This document shows, piece by piece, positions 1 through 12,600 of a stretch of DNA of 64,000 bases. Source of the stretch: Eleginops maclovinus. Lineage: Eukaryota > Chordata > Actinopteri > Perciformes > Eleginopidae. The notes beneath the pieces are model-generated. The model saw nothing but the letters and a program-made list of their open reading frames with translations, ran no database searches and had not been told where the DNA came from. Numbering within the stretch: position 1 is the first letter of the stretch; every line of letters starts with the position of its first letter. A program made the translations under genes and the position numbers. The stretch is from assembly GCF_036324505.1 (NCBI RefSeq), contig NC_086358.1, forward strand, positions 319,474-383,473, written 5' to 3'.

Positions 1-1150
1 TCAGCTGTCAATCACTGCACCAGGCTTGGCTCTCTTGGCTGCCGGAGCTTCACCTGCACAGGTAAATATATAAATATAAATACATATATACATATATTAG
101 GGGTGTAACGGTATACGAGTCGTACCGAAAATACTCGCTATGTGCCCTTCGGTTCGGTATTCGTGTGTACCGAACGAAAATAACGTTTCACGTAAAAAAT
201 TGAGCATGTGAAAAACCTTTTGAAGTAATCTCAGGTGCTGCGTTCTTTCGCTGCGTTCAGTGGAATTTGCTCACATTGGGTTCAACGTAATGGAGCAAGC
301 AAGTCATTTCATTGGACGAGAGGCATACTATGAGAGCTGGTCAGGGGTGCGTTGGAATTTAGTCCGTTGTTTGCGGAACAGTCGATACGGTGACCGCAGT
401 TCAAGTTGAGCTTGAAAATCCTCCAGCATCATTTAAGTCTCCGGTTTGGGAACATTTTGGTTACATGCAAGGATGACGGATAAAAGACAGGTGGACCGAA
501 GCGGTTTGTCGGCATTGTTCAGGTCATATTGGTTACGCGGCTGGCAATAAATCAAACTTGCACACTCATTTGAAAAGGCATTACCCGAACGTGAATATCA
601 CCGGTACCAAAAGACAAAAGACTGAAGAGCAAACCCACCTCCCACTTGGGAGGAAGTTGTAAACAAACATTGGCTGCGCTTTGTTATAATTGAACCTTAT
701 TTGTTATCGCGACATCAAAGTTATCTTGCACATTTTATCGAACCAAATACGTTTCTGACATTATTTCTCTCTTCACAAGAGGGACCCACTGCCCTACGGA
801 GAGGCTGTCAGAGCCAGCAGATCGGACAGGGTGTTTCTGAAGGAATATGAAAATACAATGTATGCGCAAGCTGACAACAAGTCCTAATGCCCAGCTGTTC
901 ATTTTAGAAAGGCTGCACCTTAATGTTTATTCGATTTTGGATTTATTTCAGAGAATATTCACCGTTTACGTACCGAACGTTTGTGAACCGTTACACCCCT
1001 GACATACATACACATGCACACCATGGAGTCCAGACGTTATGGACACCATGGTCAGAGAGAATATCTACCTGTGTCCTCAGGTGCTCTACAGGGCGGGGCC
1101 TCCGGAACCTGCACCGTGTAGATGATGCCGCTTGCCGTCTTCCTGGTTTC

Positions 1151-1246
<96 letters not shown>

Positions 1247-4200
1247 TATTGTCGTAGTATTTGGAGTAGCAGGGTACAGTGTCTCACTAAAGTGAGTACC
1301 CCCTCCCCTTTGTGTAGATGTGTTATTTTATCTTCTCCTGGGACCACCCTGAAGAGATGACCCTCTGATCCAGAGTAGAGTAGTCAGTGTACAGCTGGGA
1401 TAACAGGGTACATTTGCTGAGCCCTCAAAATAACTCAACACAGCCATTAATGTCTAACCCGCTGCAACAAGGTGAGTACACCCTAAGTGAGAATGGCCAA
1501 ATTGTGCCCAAAGTGTCGATATTTTGTGCCACCATTATTTTCCAGAACTGCCTGAACTCTCCTGGGCACAGAGTTCAGTAGAGCTTCACAGGTTGCCACT
1601 GGAACCCTCTTCCACTCCTCCATGACCACATCACGGAGCTGGATGTCAGAGACCTTGTGCTCCTCCACCCTCCGTCTGAGGAGGCCCCACAGATGCTCCA
1701 CAGGGTTTAAGTCTGGAGACATGCTTGGCCAGTCCATCACCTTTACCCTCAGTCTCTTTAGCAAGGCAGTGGTCCTCTTGGAGGTGTGTTTGGGGTCGGT
1801 ATCATGTTGGAATACTGCCCTGCGGCCCAGTTTCTGAAGGGAGGGGATCATGCTCCGCTTCAGTATGTCACAGTACAGGTGGGCCTTCATGGTTCCCTCA
1901 ATGAACTGTAGCTCCCCACAGCCGGCAGCACTCATCAGCCCCTGACACTCCCACCACCATGCTCGACTGTAGCCAAGACACACTTGTCTTTGTACTCCTC
2001 TCCTGGTCGCCGCCACACACACCTGACACCATCTGACCCAAATGAGTTAACCTTGGTCTCATCAGACCACAGGACGTGGTTCCAGTAATCCATGTCCTTA
2101 GTCTGCTTGTCTTCAGCAAACTGTTTGCAGGCTTTCTTGAGCCTCATCTTTATTAGAGGCTTCTTTCTGGGACGACAGCCATGCAGACCCATTTGATACA
2201 GTGGGCGGCGTATGGTCTGAGCACCGACAGACTGACCCCCCACCCCTTTCACCTCTGCAGCAATGCTGGCAGCAGTCATACATCTATTTTCAAGAGACAG
2301 CCTCTGGACATGACGCTGAGCATGTGCACTCAACCTCTTCGGTGGACCGTGGTGAGGCCTGTTCTGAGTGGAACCGGTCCTGTTAAACCGCTGTATGGTC
2401 TGGGCCACCATGCTGCATGTCTCCAGACCTAAACCCTATGGGGCATCTGTGGGGCATCCTCAGACGGAAGGTGGAGGAGCACAAGGTCTCTCACATCCAG
2501 CAGCTCCGTGATGTGGTCATGTAACTCTGTGCCCAGGAGAGTTCAGGCAGTTCTGGAAAACAATGGTGGCACAAAATATTGACACTTTGGGCACAATTTG
2601 GCCATTCTCACTTAGGGTGCACTCACTTTCGTGAGATACTGTATGTACCTGCGTGCAGCACCACTGATCTGCAGGTGGAGGAAACGGCTTCTTTAGAGTC
2701 TCCGTCCGACAGACCGAACAACACACCTCTGAGCAGCGGGTCAGGAGAACACACACTCACACACACTTTACTGGAGTTCTGTTCTGGACCAATAGGAAGG
2801 ATACAGGTTGGTGATGTCATAGGGCCCCCGGAGCTCCAGAGGCTGAGGAAACACATCATCATCATCATCATCATCAGTTATTAACGGTGGTTATTAACGA
2901 TGTGAGGATCAGGTGTTTCTGACTGACCGTCTCGGCGGCACTGCTCAGGATCACGTTCTGAAACGCAGAGAGGGACAGGTGAGGGACAGGTGAGTTGCGC
3001 TGCAGGCCCGCCCCCTCTGACATCACTGTGACACACCTACCTTCCCTCTGCAGCTCTCCATCAGGGCGGTGGCGTTGGCGATGGTGTAGCGCCGCCTGGT
3101 GGAGTCTCTGATGGCTGCAGCATAAGAGACCTCGAACGCAACACCTCGCTCTATGGCCTGAACACACACACACTCTTAATGTGTGTAGGAAGTACTGTTG
3201 TCACGATACCAACATTTTCGTTTCGATATCGACACCAAGTCAAGAATTGCGATTTCGATACTTTTCTTAAAAAAGGGGAAACCTTTCTAAATGTCATTAT
3301 TGTGGTTTATTTCAAACCTGGAGAAAAGAATCAGCCAAACAAAGTACTTACAGATGAACTACATTATCCAAGGTTACATTAACTGGATAATAACACAGGA
3401 GAAATAAATGGAGTGCTCTGTTCCCCTCTGCCCCTCTCCCTCTCCTGACAGCCAGTCGTATCCGTCTCATGCAGCTCAATGATCCAGTACTGAGTGACCC
3501 GACAGTGAAGAACAAACAGATGAATAACTAGTTTAGCTCGTTGCAGATGTAGATGAGATAGTTAAGTGTGTCAGCTCTTTAACTTGAAGTAGGTGTTTTG
3601 CTCGGTGCACCGGTCCCGTCACAGCGGGCGGAGATCCTGTCGAGCTGCGTGTCTCCGTCAGCAGAGATGAAACCACAATATTTCCAAACTTCGTTTTTTG
3701 CATCTTTTTTGTCAACAAGCCGAGTCGCATCGGCAACAGAACTCCCATTTACAGCCATGCTCTCGTTTTGTCACATGATCTGACAGCTGGAGCATGCATG
3801 AGAGAGGGGAGGCACAGGCAGGGAGTGGAAGCAGAGCGCTGAACACACACAGGAAATACGCTCTTATTAAAACAATGTCACTCCTAAAGTACCGGTACTG
3901 ATGAAATGGGGAAACGTTGCGTTTTTAACGGCAGGGTATCGCGATACCTTTCTAGTACCGGTGCACCGTGCAACACTAGTAGGAAGGAATGGATAATAAT
4001 GATAATATGAGTAATAACTCTGACCCCGTTGACCGGCGCTCTCTTGAAGAAGAAGGGGAGCTTCTCCGTCACTGAGATACAGATGATGTCCACGTCACAG
4101 ATCATACAGGCTGCCTGCACACACACACATACACACACACTATGTATGATCAGAGGAGCGAGCGGGGTGTGAAGCAGAGTCTGAGCGAGGGGGGGAGGGG

Positions 4201-6687
4201 TCTCACGTGGAACAGCTTCTCTGTGGTTGGCTGCACGGCCAGCAGGTCGAAACCCCGGTACTCTGCAGCCGTCGGCCTCTGCTCCGGAAACACAGGACAC
4301 CATGACAACAGGTACAACAAACTGAGGTTAACAACAACAACAGTACCGTAAATACCATAGCAACAACAGGGTATACAGGAATCCTGAAGTCAAATGTAAT
4401 ACCTTTTTAGACCTTTTTTAAGACCCTTTCCATACATTTTAAGACCTCATCGCCACTTCGAGTTCTAACTGGTTACATTGGCGACACTCTTTACCTCACA
4501 TTTAGTATAGGCTATACAGTAATGATTGTAAGATAGCACAACCAAACAGTTTGTGATAACTGCTTTTCATAATTCAGAACAAAGCATGTGATGCTCCCCT
4601 CTGCCGTGTCCCAACAATTGTGACCCAAGATACCTGGCCCGCACACAGCCACCCTCCCAATAAGGACGAGGACGTCCATCTGATTTCCTTTGTGGCTTGA
4701 TTAAGGCTCTCGTCAAACATCAGCACAAACGGCCCAGCCTTGCTGATGCTATTAACAAGCTGTTCGTTAAAGTGAGGGGACGATGTACCCAGTTGTGTCT
4801 TTCCGCACACAAACTTCTTATTTCAGAATCGTGGAACGTAGCTTGGAAAAGATCGGAAATCCCTTCATTGGAGTGGATGGATTGGTGTTTTCTCACGGTG
4901 TTGAGGCAGCACAGAACCTCTGCCCGCAGCGTTGGAGTGGCGCCCGGTGGACTCCAACGGTAGCAGCGAGCAGTAGGCCTCGCGGTTATTCCCAGTGACG
5001 GGTCTCAGCCATGGTTCAAAGTCCTTCTCTTCCAACCATTTGGACGCAAACTTACATTTCCCCATAACGGTCAACCGGCGTAAACGGACCTTCGCGCGAT
5101 CAAGCAGCAGTCAGTCAGTGAGCGCGCGATGTCCTGTTCAGATGACGTAAAATCCAACGGGATGCCATAAATAAACTACCCAATATCTCACTACACACCT
5201 ACGCAATGATTCAATTTAAACTTTAGAATACAACCTCTTAGGACAACTTATATACTTATTGAAAACAAGCTACAACATTTAATACCGTGGGAATGCCGTT
5301 TAATACTTTTTAATAGCCTTAATTTTCGCTAAATTGATTTATCAACTTTTAATGCTTTTTAAGACCCCGCAGACACCCTGATCAACACGCACAACGGACA
5401 GGTATACACAGGGTGCGATTTGACAAAAAAACAGAGGGGGGATGTTTTTTTTTATTTATTCATAGACAAGAACATTGGACTTTTAACTTGCATAACTAGG
5501 GAGAAAAAAACGCAAAAAGTAGACAGGCCCTTTTTTCGGGTCCGTGGATTAGTCCCCATCACAACATGGCAAAACTTTTAATAACCCATACATGGATTTC
5601 TATTCAACGTCACAAAAACATGCGTACGCACTAACAGGCAGAAAGAACCATAGAACAGCATCAATGCTCTCCATGAAAAGACCCTCCAATTAACTTAAAT
5701 CAAACACTCAAAATAATTCACTAAATAGCACAACGTGCTGTCAACACTCAGGGACAGGTCTGGAAAACTAGACAAAGTAAACAGTCGGCTCTGGTGACAA
5801 ATTTGTGGTGGCTTTTTCGTTTTTCCTATCGGGGCATTGTCTGCAGCATTTCGGCCCTCTTCTATCCACAATTCTGCAAATGGGTCCTGTAAAGTAAGAT
5901 GATATGCTGCTCTGAACGCGTTTCATGTTTGGTTCAGCGCTGTTTTTCCTGCGAAGTTCCCGCACAAAAATGTTACAATGTTTTTGTGTTCGATGACGTT
6001 CAGAAATATGCACCGTCTGCCAGAAGGCTGCTGAATAGCCTACTCTGATGTAAAGACACTGAAGATCGTTAGATTTCAAGAGTTTAAGTAGGCTAGCAGT
6101 TAAGTTGCATTCATCGCTATCAAGGGGGGGAAATCCTTGTCCCCACCGGAGATAAAAATAATTTAGCAGAGGTAGGGATAGGAAAACCAGAGGGGGGGAA
6201 ATCCTCACCATCCCCCCCTACAAATCGCACCCTGGGTATACATACAAAAACTGTGAGATTTCAAAATAAAAGCACACTTACAAAGTGACTGGAGTCTGAC
6301 ATCACCACAGTCAGTCTGTTCAGCACTCTGATTGGACGAGAGCGACCCTGAGAGACAGACAGGTGTTACTCACAGAGACAGACAGGTGTTACTCAGAGAG
6401 ACAGACAGGTGTTTACACAGAGTGAGACAGGTACCTGTACGATGGGCAGCTCTGGGATCAGATCTTTGATCGGCATTGGGGAGGGAATCTAAACAGAAGT
6501 AAACAGCGATTTACAAAATAAAAGCATGTAAACAAAACTTTATTTTTTTCAAAATAAAACCATGTGTTGATGCAAACACTCATTATCACAGCTGTCCCTG
6601 AACGCACCACTCACCTGTTTCTTCTTGGCTGTCGGTTCAAACACATAGTTGATGGCGACGGTGGAGAAACCCACTGCGCGCGCGCGC

Positions 6688-6728
<41 letters not shown>

Positions 6729-7328
6729 ATAAATCTGTTAAACATCAGGTTTATTGGATGAATAAGTTCATTTGAATTGATGAAATGTTTGTATTTACAA
6801 TGTCATCCGTTTTATTCCATGTGAATAGTTTTCTTTAAAAGAAGGAATGAATGAACCTGGGTTATAATCTAATGTTTTCATACATGAACTCTACTTTTAC
6901 TGACAGAAACATGTTGCACAGTTTGTGGATTCATCAGAAAGCAGGGAAACTTTGAAATGTATAAAGAAAATAGATTGCTTTATATACTCTGGAGGTGGGG
7001 GGTCTAATGAACTGCACTGATGCAACAAGTATTATGAAAAACCGCAGAGCACTGTGTTTAACCCTGATGCTAGCACAGCGAGCCCTGATGCTAGCACAGC
7101 GAGCCCTGATGCTAGCAGAGTGAGCCCTAATGCTAGCAGAGCTAGCCCTGATGCTAGCAGAGTTAGCCCCCATGTTGCAGCTTGGTCCCCGGTGCATCGC
7201 TCTTCTGAGTCCCAGTGATGCTCCTCTGTTTCGCAGGGATACTCACGGTGAGCTGCAGTCTCCACCAGCCTCTGCAGACGGCTCTGGTCCGGACTGTGGA
7301 CCAGATTCAGATCCATAAACACAGACAT
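1..7328 (-). CDS. rpp30: rpp30, ribonuclease P/MRP protein subunit p30 (complete coding region)
   Basis: Protein subunit of nuclear RNase P and RNase MRP, which trim the 5' end of pre-tRNA and process rRNA; it has the TIM-barrel RNase P p30 fold. Eleven coding exons join in phase on the minus strand: 7247-7328, 6615-6673, 6435-6488, 6282-6347, 4207-4278, 4025-4114, 3041-3157, 2928-2957, 2805-2842, 2649-2728, 1069-1149, then 1-53 with stop at 1-3 (12 segments in all, so one more than the count I recall for the human gene). They give 273 residues, against about 268 in human. Recognisable family blocks are LVETAAHLGFSTVAINYVF near the N terminus, VTEKLPFFFKRAPVN in the middle, NVILSSAAE and RGPYDITNLGVLFGLS, then ETRKTASGIIYTV and a basic tail PAAKRAK. 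All introns are GT-AG. Introns hold several transposons. The 3' UTR lies outside the window. Identity is near certain from memory of the family. Confidence 0.95.
98..1001. mobile_element. hAT-type DNA transposon remnant with BED-finger relic
   Basis: Lies in the last intron of rpp30. The ends are inverted repeats: AGGGGTGTAACGGT near 99 and ACCGTTACACCCCT ending at 1000. The flanking octamers acatatat (90-97) and acatacat (1002-1009) match at 7 of 8 bases, as for an 8-bp hAT target duplication. Inside, about 505-615 on the plus strand reads like a BED zinc finger (C-x2-C, then H-x4-H), followed by stops. No intact transposase. Confidence 0.65.
1153..1245. repeat. (CA)n microsatellite
   Basis: About 45 CA units in an rpp30 intron, abutting the acceptor of the exon at 1069-1149. 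On the gene's sense strand it reads (TG)n ending TTAG. Confidence 0.95.
1277..2641 (-). mobile_element. Tc1/mariner element, defective, with both ends derived from the 3' half
   Basis: Terminal repeats CAGTGTCTCACTAAAGTGAG (from 1277) and its near-complement ending at 2641 are flanked by TA on both sides (1275-1276 and 2642-2643), the Tc1 target site. A Tc1 transposase lies on the minus strand from about 2411 to 1483 in two frames. The DDE residues are visible in WSDETKVN, in HDTDPKHTS and in SPDLNPVEHLW. The frame breaks near 1940-2020, and the N-terminal DNA-binding region is missing. In its place, 2430-2620 holds a second, inverted copy of the transposase 3' end (DLNP...HLW on the plus strand). 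The element is dead. Confidence 0.9.
3190..3982. mobile_element. non-autonomous hAT-like element
   Basis: In an rpp30 intron. The left end (ACTGTTGTCACGATACC, about 3190) and the right end (GGTGCACCGTGCAACACTAG, about 3962-3982) are imperfect inverted repeats of the hAT type common in fish. There is no coding capacity beyond short frames. Exact boundaries and target duplication could not be fixed. Confidence 0.5.
4367..5380 (-). mobile_element. hAT transposon remnant with transposase fragments
   Basis: The outer ends are CAGGGT at 4367 and ACCCTG ending at 5380. The T-rich subterminal sequence (cttttTAAGACC type) is typical of a fish hAT family. Minus-strand frames look like hAT transposase pieces: 5074-4865 starts MTVMGKCKFASKWLEEKDF, and 4810-4574 contains GPFVLMFDESLN. 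They are out of frame with each other. Flanking octamers agree at about 6 of 8 bases. It sits in the intron between rpp30 exons at 4207 and 6282. Confidence 0.65.
5409..6234. mobile_element. hAT-type element with perfect 8-bp target duplication
   Basis: Inverted ends CAGGGTGCGATTTG (5409) and CAAATCGCACCCTG (ending 6234) are flanked by GGTATACA on both sides (5401-5408 and 6235-6242). A minus-strand frame at 6211-5768 contains MKRVQSSISSYF, like the start of some hAT/TTF-finger transposases, but no catalytic core is present. It is a non-autonomous copy in an rpp30 intron. Confidence 0.8.
6360..6432. repeat. short tandem repeat filling rpp30 intron 3
   Basis: About three copies of a 25-28 bp unit (acaggtgttactcagagagacag) occupy nearly the whole 87-base intron between exons 6435-6488 and 6282-6347. 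Confidence 0.85.
6675..6724. repeat. (CG)n(CA)n microsatellite
   Basis: Alternating purine-pyrimidine tract (gcgcgcgcgc then cacaca) that forms the acceptor side of rpp30 exon 2. Confidence 0.9.
7053..7175. repeat. 20-21 bp minisatellite in rpp30 intron 1
   Basis: Five to six copies of agccctgatgctagcacagcg, which begin about 70 bases downstream of the exon 1 donor on the gene's strand. Confidence 0.85.
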
Positions 7329-8048
7329 GATGCTCCCGCTGTTAGCCTGCTACCATACACACGTGTGGAGCCGCACTGCCTGCTGGGAACTGGAGTCCTT
7401 CATAGTGATCCTCGGCGTAATCAACCGGAATTGTGTTCGATGTGAAAATGCAAAACCCAGAAAAAGAGATCCACGGAAGAGGGTTAGGGCCACTGGAGAA
7501 GACATGTTTGTTATAAATAAAACATATTAAAAACAACAATGATGTGTTTTTAATAGTCGTTATTAATAATATTAACTGTTTTCATTTATTGATAACCATC
7601 TTCGGGGGGGGGGGGCATCTTAAACATGCAGTCCTTCTTAATCCTTAATAACATCTGATAATAAACATAATATAAAATATAACATGTAAATTTACACTTT
7701 AAACAATGTATATTATTATTACAATATCTAACTAACAGGTCAAATATAAATACAACAGCAGATGCTTAAAACACGTCTCTTGTAAAAGTGTAAAGTGATT
7801 CACTATATTTATAACATCATTATTATTATTATAACACAAAAACGTCCCAGTTTTAATACTGATTAACTTCATAATGTAATTCAGACTGTCTCCAGCAGGG
7901 GGGGGGGGGTAATGTCTGCTGCTGAATGAACACAAGAGAAGAAGAATAAAGGTCAGAGGTAAGAGAAGCAGGATTCTGACTGTTGCTTATTACATATTAA
8001 AGATCATTTATAACCTTATTTTTACAGTCAATGTGTATAACACATGCG

Positions 8049-8140
<92 letters not shown>

Positions 8141-8540
8141 TACCTGCTAACTGAGCTCTGAGATGTGGCTGGAGTAAAGATCATTCCCCTCCCCTCAGGA
8201 GCCTGCTCTGTATCATGTACAGTGTGTGCTGTAAAGTTACTGTGCATGTGATGCTCCAGATATCTCCGGTTAACCCGGTGTTTATATGAAACGGTTATTA
8301 TGGGATATCAGAAACACAGACTATAGCTCAGTTCTCTGAGTCAGAATATAAAAGAGTCTCTGTTGAAATAAAGCTCTCCTGTCTTTAAATACAGTCGAAT
8401 TCCACAGAATAACCGGGATATTCAGAGTTATGTTTTTATTAAATGTAATTATTATGGGAAACAAAACGTGTTTTAAAAGCTGATATTTTTAAAGGAGATT
8501 CGGTTCTGTCTCTCTAGACTTAAACTTTGATTAGAATTGA
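7329..8540. other. intergenic region between the divergent rpp30 and nudt13 genes (left part)
   Basis: AT-rich spacer upstream of the rpp30 start (7328). I see short G runs at 7607 and 7899 but no convincing gene or TATA box. The two genes diverge across about 2.3 kb, which is largely repeats. Confidence 0.6.
8050..8139. repeat. (CA)n microsatellite
   Basis: About 44 CA units in the rpp30-nudt13 spacer. Confidence 0.95.
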
Positions 8541-8555
8541 AACAGCTAACAGTTT

Positions 8556-9500
8556 CCCCCTGCTTCCAGTCTTTGTGCTAAGCTAAACTAACAAATCCCC
8601 CCTTGCTTCCACTCACTATGCTAAGCTAAGTTAACAAATCCCCCCCTTGCTTCCACTCACTATGCTAAGCTAACAAATCCCCCCCTTGCTTCCACTCACT
8701 ATGCTAAGCTAAGCTAACAAATCCCCCCTTGCATCCACTCACTATGCTAAGCTAAGTTAAACAAATCCCCCCCCTTGCTTCCACTCACTATGCTAAGCTA
8801 AGCTAACAAATCCCCCCCCTTGCTTCCACTCACTATGCTAAGCTAAGTTAACAAATCCCCCCCTTGCTTCCACTCACTATGCTAAGCTAAGCTAACAAAT
8901 CCCCCCCCTTGCTTCCACTCACTATGCTAAGCTAAGCTAACAAATCCCCCCCCTTGCTTCCACTCACTATGCTAAGCTAAGCTAACAAATCCCCCCCTTG
9001 CTTCCACTCACTATGCTAAGCTAAGTTAACAAATCCCCCCATACCTAACAAATCCCCCTATTGCATCCACTCACTATGCTAAGCTAAAATAACAAATCCC
9101 CCCTTGCATCCACTCACTATGCTAAGCTAAGCTAACAAACCCCACTTGCATCCACTCACTATGCTAAGCTAAGCTAACAAATCCCCCCCTTGCATCCACT
9201 CACTATGCTAGGGTGACCAGATTTGAGGTGGCGAAAAAGAGGACACTTGCGATTGTTGGGGGGTGGGGGGAAGCGCCAGTCAATTTAAGTACACACTTAA
9301 TGGTCCCAACAGTGAAAACCGGGCGTTTTCATGAATTTATAAAACCCCCCCGGACACTCCGGACAGGATGTAAAAAGAGGACATGTCCGGGCAAAAGAGG
9401 ACGTTTGGTCACCCTAACTATGCTAAACTAAGCTAAAATATTCCCCCTAAGCTAAGCTAACAAATCCCCCTTGCATTCACTCACTATGCTAAGCTGGGCA
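8556..9500. repeat. minisatellite of the gctaagcta family, about 45-bp unit
   Basis: Around 17 copies of a unit like cactatgctaagctaagc + taacaaatccccccttgc. C-run length varies between copies. The first and last units (8560, 9510-9620) keep a diverged form with cttccagtctttgtgctaag, the likely ancestral repeat. A MITE interrupts the array at 9209-9416. Confidence 0.9.
9209..9416. mobile_element. short hAT-like MITE inside the minisatellite
   Basis: Inverted ends TAGGGTGACCAGA (9209) and TTTGGTCACCCTA (ending 9416) are flanked by the 7-mer actatgc on each side (9202-9208, 9417-9423). There is no coding capacity. Confidence 0.75.
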
Positions 9501-9642
9501 AAACATTTTCCCCTGCTTCCAGTCTTTGTGCTAAGCTAGGCTGAATTGTTTTCCTCTGCCTGCAGTCTTAGTGCTAAGCTAGGCTACCGGTTTCCCTGTG
9601 CTTCCAGTCTTCATGCTAAGCTAGGCTAACAGAGCGACGGCC

Positions 9643-12600
9643 ATGTTGAGAGTTCTGCAGACCGCCCGCCTGTCAACCCGCTGCAGCTCCAGCTTCGTCT
9701 CCAGGATGAGGTTCTGTATCTGAGCGCTTCCTGTTCACAGTCCATCATTTGGCAGAATTAGCATTGTTAGCATCGCTCTGCGTTCAGTTAGTCAGTGACT
9801 TCCTGTCCGGTCCTGGTAATGAACTTCATGTTCTTAGGTTCCTGAACGGTCTGAAGCAGAACGATGATGTTTGTTCTGTGGCGCTGCAGGACGCTCGCAT
9901 GTTCCTGTTCCACCGCCTGAGCCCTCTGCTGCAGCGCAACCCGCAGGGAACCTTCAGAACCGCAGAACTCAGAACCTCAGGTAGAGAACCACAGACACAG
10001 AACCGCAGGTGAAGAAACAGGTTAAGAGCCACTGGTATGGTACCAAAGACAGGTTCTGAGGAACAGGTTCTCTTTGTTCTGCAGACGTGCAGTCTCTCCT
10101 GGAGAACATCGGGTCGGACAGAACCCTGCTGCAGGAGTCGGTTTTGATTGGCTGCACAGGACAGAACCAGGCCCAGTTCTGTCTGGACATCGGTAAGAAC
10201 CCTCTGATCTCTGCTAATGTCAGTGAGTCACTGAATGCACAGTTCTCCTCTGACTCTGTGGTTTTGGTTCTGCAGGAAGTCTGGATCAGGCGGCAGCAGA
10301 GAAAGTGTGCGGAGGAACCTTTGTGGACCTTAGGAAATCCTTCTTCCTTCTGAGCCGAAGAGAGGCGCCTCTGGTGGCCAAGGTGTGTAACTGCAGCTGA
10401 AAGTCCTCCTGTAGAACCCTCCTGTTAATGTGGATCAAGGATCCTGACCGGGTTCTGTGTGCAGGCTCAGGCTCTGCTACGCTGGCATCAAACCAGCGGG
10501 TTCTGCAGCGCCACGGGTCAGCCGACGCACCGCAACCAGGCAGGAAGTCAGAGAACCTGCAGCAGCTCCGGTATCATCTACTACCCCAAGGTACCGCAGA
10601 ACAGAACCAAAACAGCTTTAAAACCCAAACATGGTCCGGAGAAGGCTCTGATTCTATCCTCCCTGTGTTCCTGCAGATGTCTCCGGTGGTGATCGTGCTG
10701 GTGTCTGATGGGAAACGGTGTTTGTTGGGCCGACAGGCATCCTTCCCTCGGGGGATGTACAGCGCTCTGGCCGGGTTCTGTGATATGGGTCAGTTCTACC
10801 TGTTCTACAGTCCTACCTGTGTACAGTCCTACCTGTGTACAGTCCTACCTGTTCTACAGTCCTACCTGTGTACAGTTCTACCTGTGTACAGTTCTACCTG
10901 TGTACAGTTCTACCTGTTCTACAGTTTACCTGTGTACAGTCCTACCTGTTCTACCTGTTCTACCTGTGTACAGTTTACCTGTGTACAGTTCTACCTGTGT
11001 ACAGTTCTACCTGTGTACAGTTCTACCTGTGTACAGTTCTACCTGTTCTACAGTCCTACCTGTGTACAGTTCTACCTGTGTACAGTTCTACCTGTTCTAC
11101 AGTTTACCTGTGTACAGTCCTACCTGTTCTACCTGTTCTACCTGTTCTACCTGTGTACAGTTCTACCTGTGTACAGTTCTACCTGTGTACAGTCCTACCT
11201 GTTCTACAGTCCTACCTGTTCTACAGTTCTACCTGTGTACAGTTCTACCTGTTCTACAGTCCTACCTGTTCTACCTGTTCTACCTGTTCTACCTGTGTAC
11301 AGTTCTACCTGTTCTACAGTTTACCTGTGTACAGTTTACCTGTGTACAGTTTACCTGTTCTACAGTTCTACCTGTGTACAGTTCTACCTGTGTATAGTTT
11401 ACCTGTGTACAGTTTACCTGTGTACAGTTTACCTGTGTACAGTTCTACCTGTTCTACAGTTTACCTGTGTACAGTTTACCTGTTCTACAGTTCTACCTGT
11501 GTACAGTTCTACCTGTGTATAGTTTACCTGTTCTACAGTTATACCTGTGTACAGTTTACCTGTGTACAGTTCTACCTGTGTATAGTTCTACCTGTGTATA
11601 GTTCTACCTTTTCTACAGTTCTACCTTTTCTACAGTTCTACCTGTGTACAGCTTACCTGTGTACAGCTTACCTGTGTACAGTTCTACCTGTGTACAGTTC
11701 TACCTGTTCTACAGTTCTACCTGTGTACAGTTTACCTGTGTACAGTTTACCTGTGTACAGTCCTACCTGTTTTACAGTTCTACCTGTGTACAGTTCTACC
11801 TGTGTACAGCTTACCTGTGTACAGTTCTACCTGTTCTACAGTTTACCTGTGTACAGTTTACCTGTGTACAGTTCTACCTGTTCTACAGTTTACCTGTGTA
11901 CAGTTTACCTGTTCTACAGTTCTACCTGTGTACAGTTCTACCTGTGTACAGCTTACCTGTGTACAGTTTACCTGTGTACAGTTCTACCTGTGTACAGTTT
12001 ACCTGTGTACAGTTCTACCTGTGTACAGCTTACCTGTGTATAGTTCTACCTGTGTACAGTTCTACCTTTTCTACAGTTTTACCTGTGAACAGCTTACCTG
12101 TGTACAGTTCTACCTGTGTACAGTTCTACCTGTTCTACAGTTCTACCTGTGTACAGCTTACCTGTGTACAGTTTACCTGTGTACAGTTTACCTGTGTACA
12201 GTTCTACCTGTTCTACAGTTCTACCTGTTCTAAAGCTTACCTGTGTACAGTTTACCTGTGTACAGTCCTACCTGTTTTACAGTTCTACCTGTGTACAGCT
12301 TACCTGTGTACAGTTCTACCTGTGTACAGTTCTACCTGTTCTACAGTTCTACCTGTGTACAGCTTACCTGTGTACAGTTTACCTGTGTACAGTTTACCTG
12401 TGTACAGTTCTACCTGTTCTACAGTTCTACCTGTTCTACAGCTTACCTGTGTACAGTTTACCTGTGTACAGTCCTACCTGTTTTACAGTTCTACGTGTGT
12501 ACAGTTCTACCTGTGTACAGCTTACCTGTGTACAGTTCTACCTGTTCTACAGTTTACCTGTGTACAGTTTACCTGTGTACAGTTTACCTGTTCTACAGTT

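Noticed and set aside
4574..5074. hAT transposase fragments as a domesticated gene
   Set aside because: The two pieces are in different frames within one bounded element and carry no intact catalytic core.
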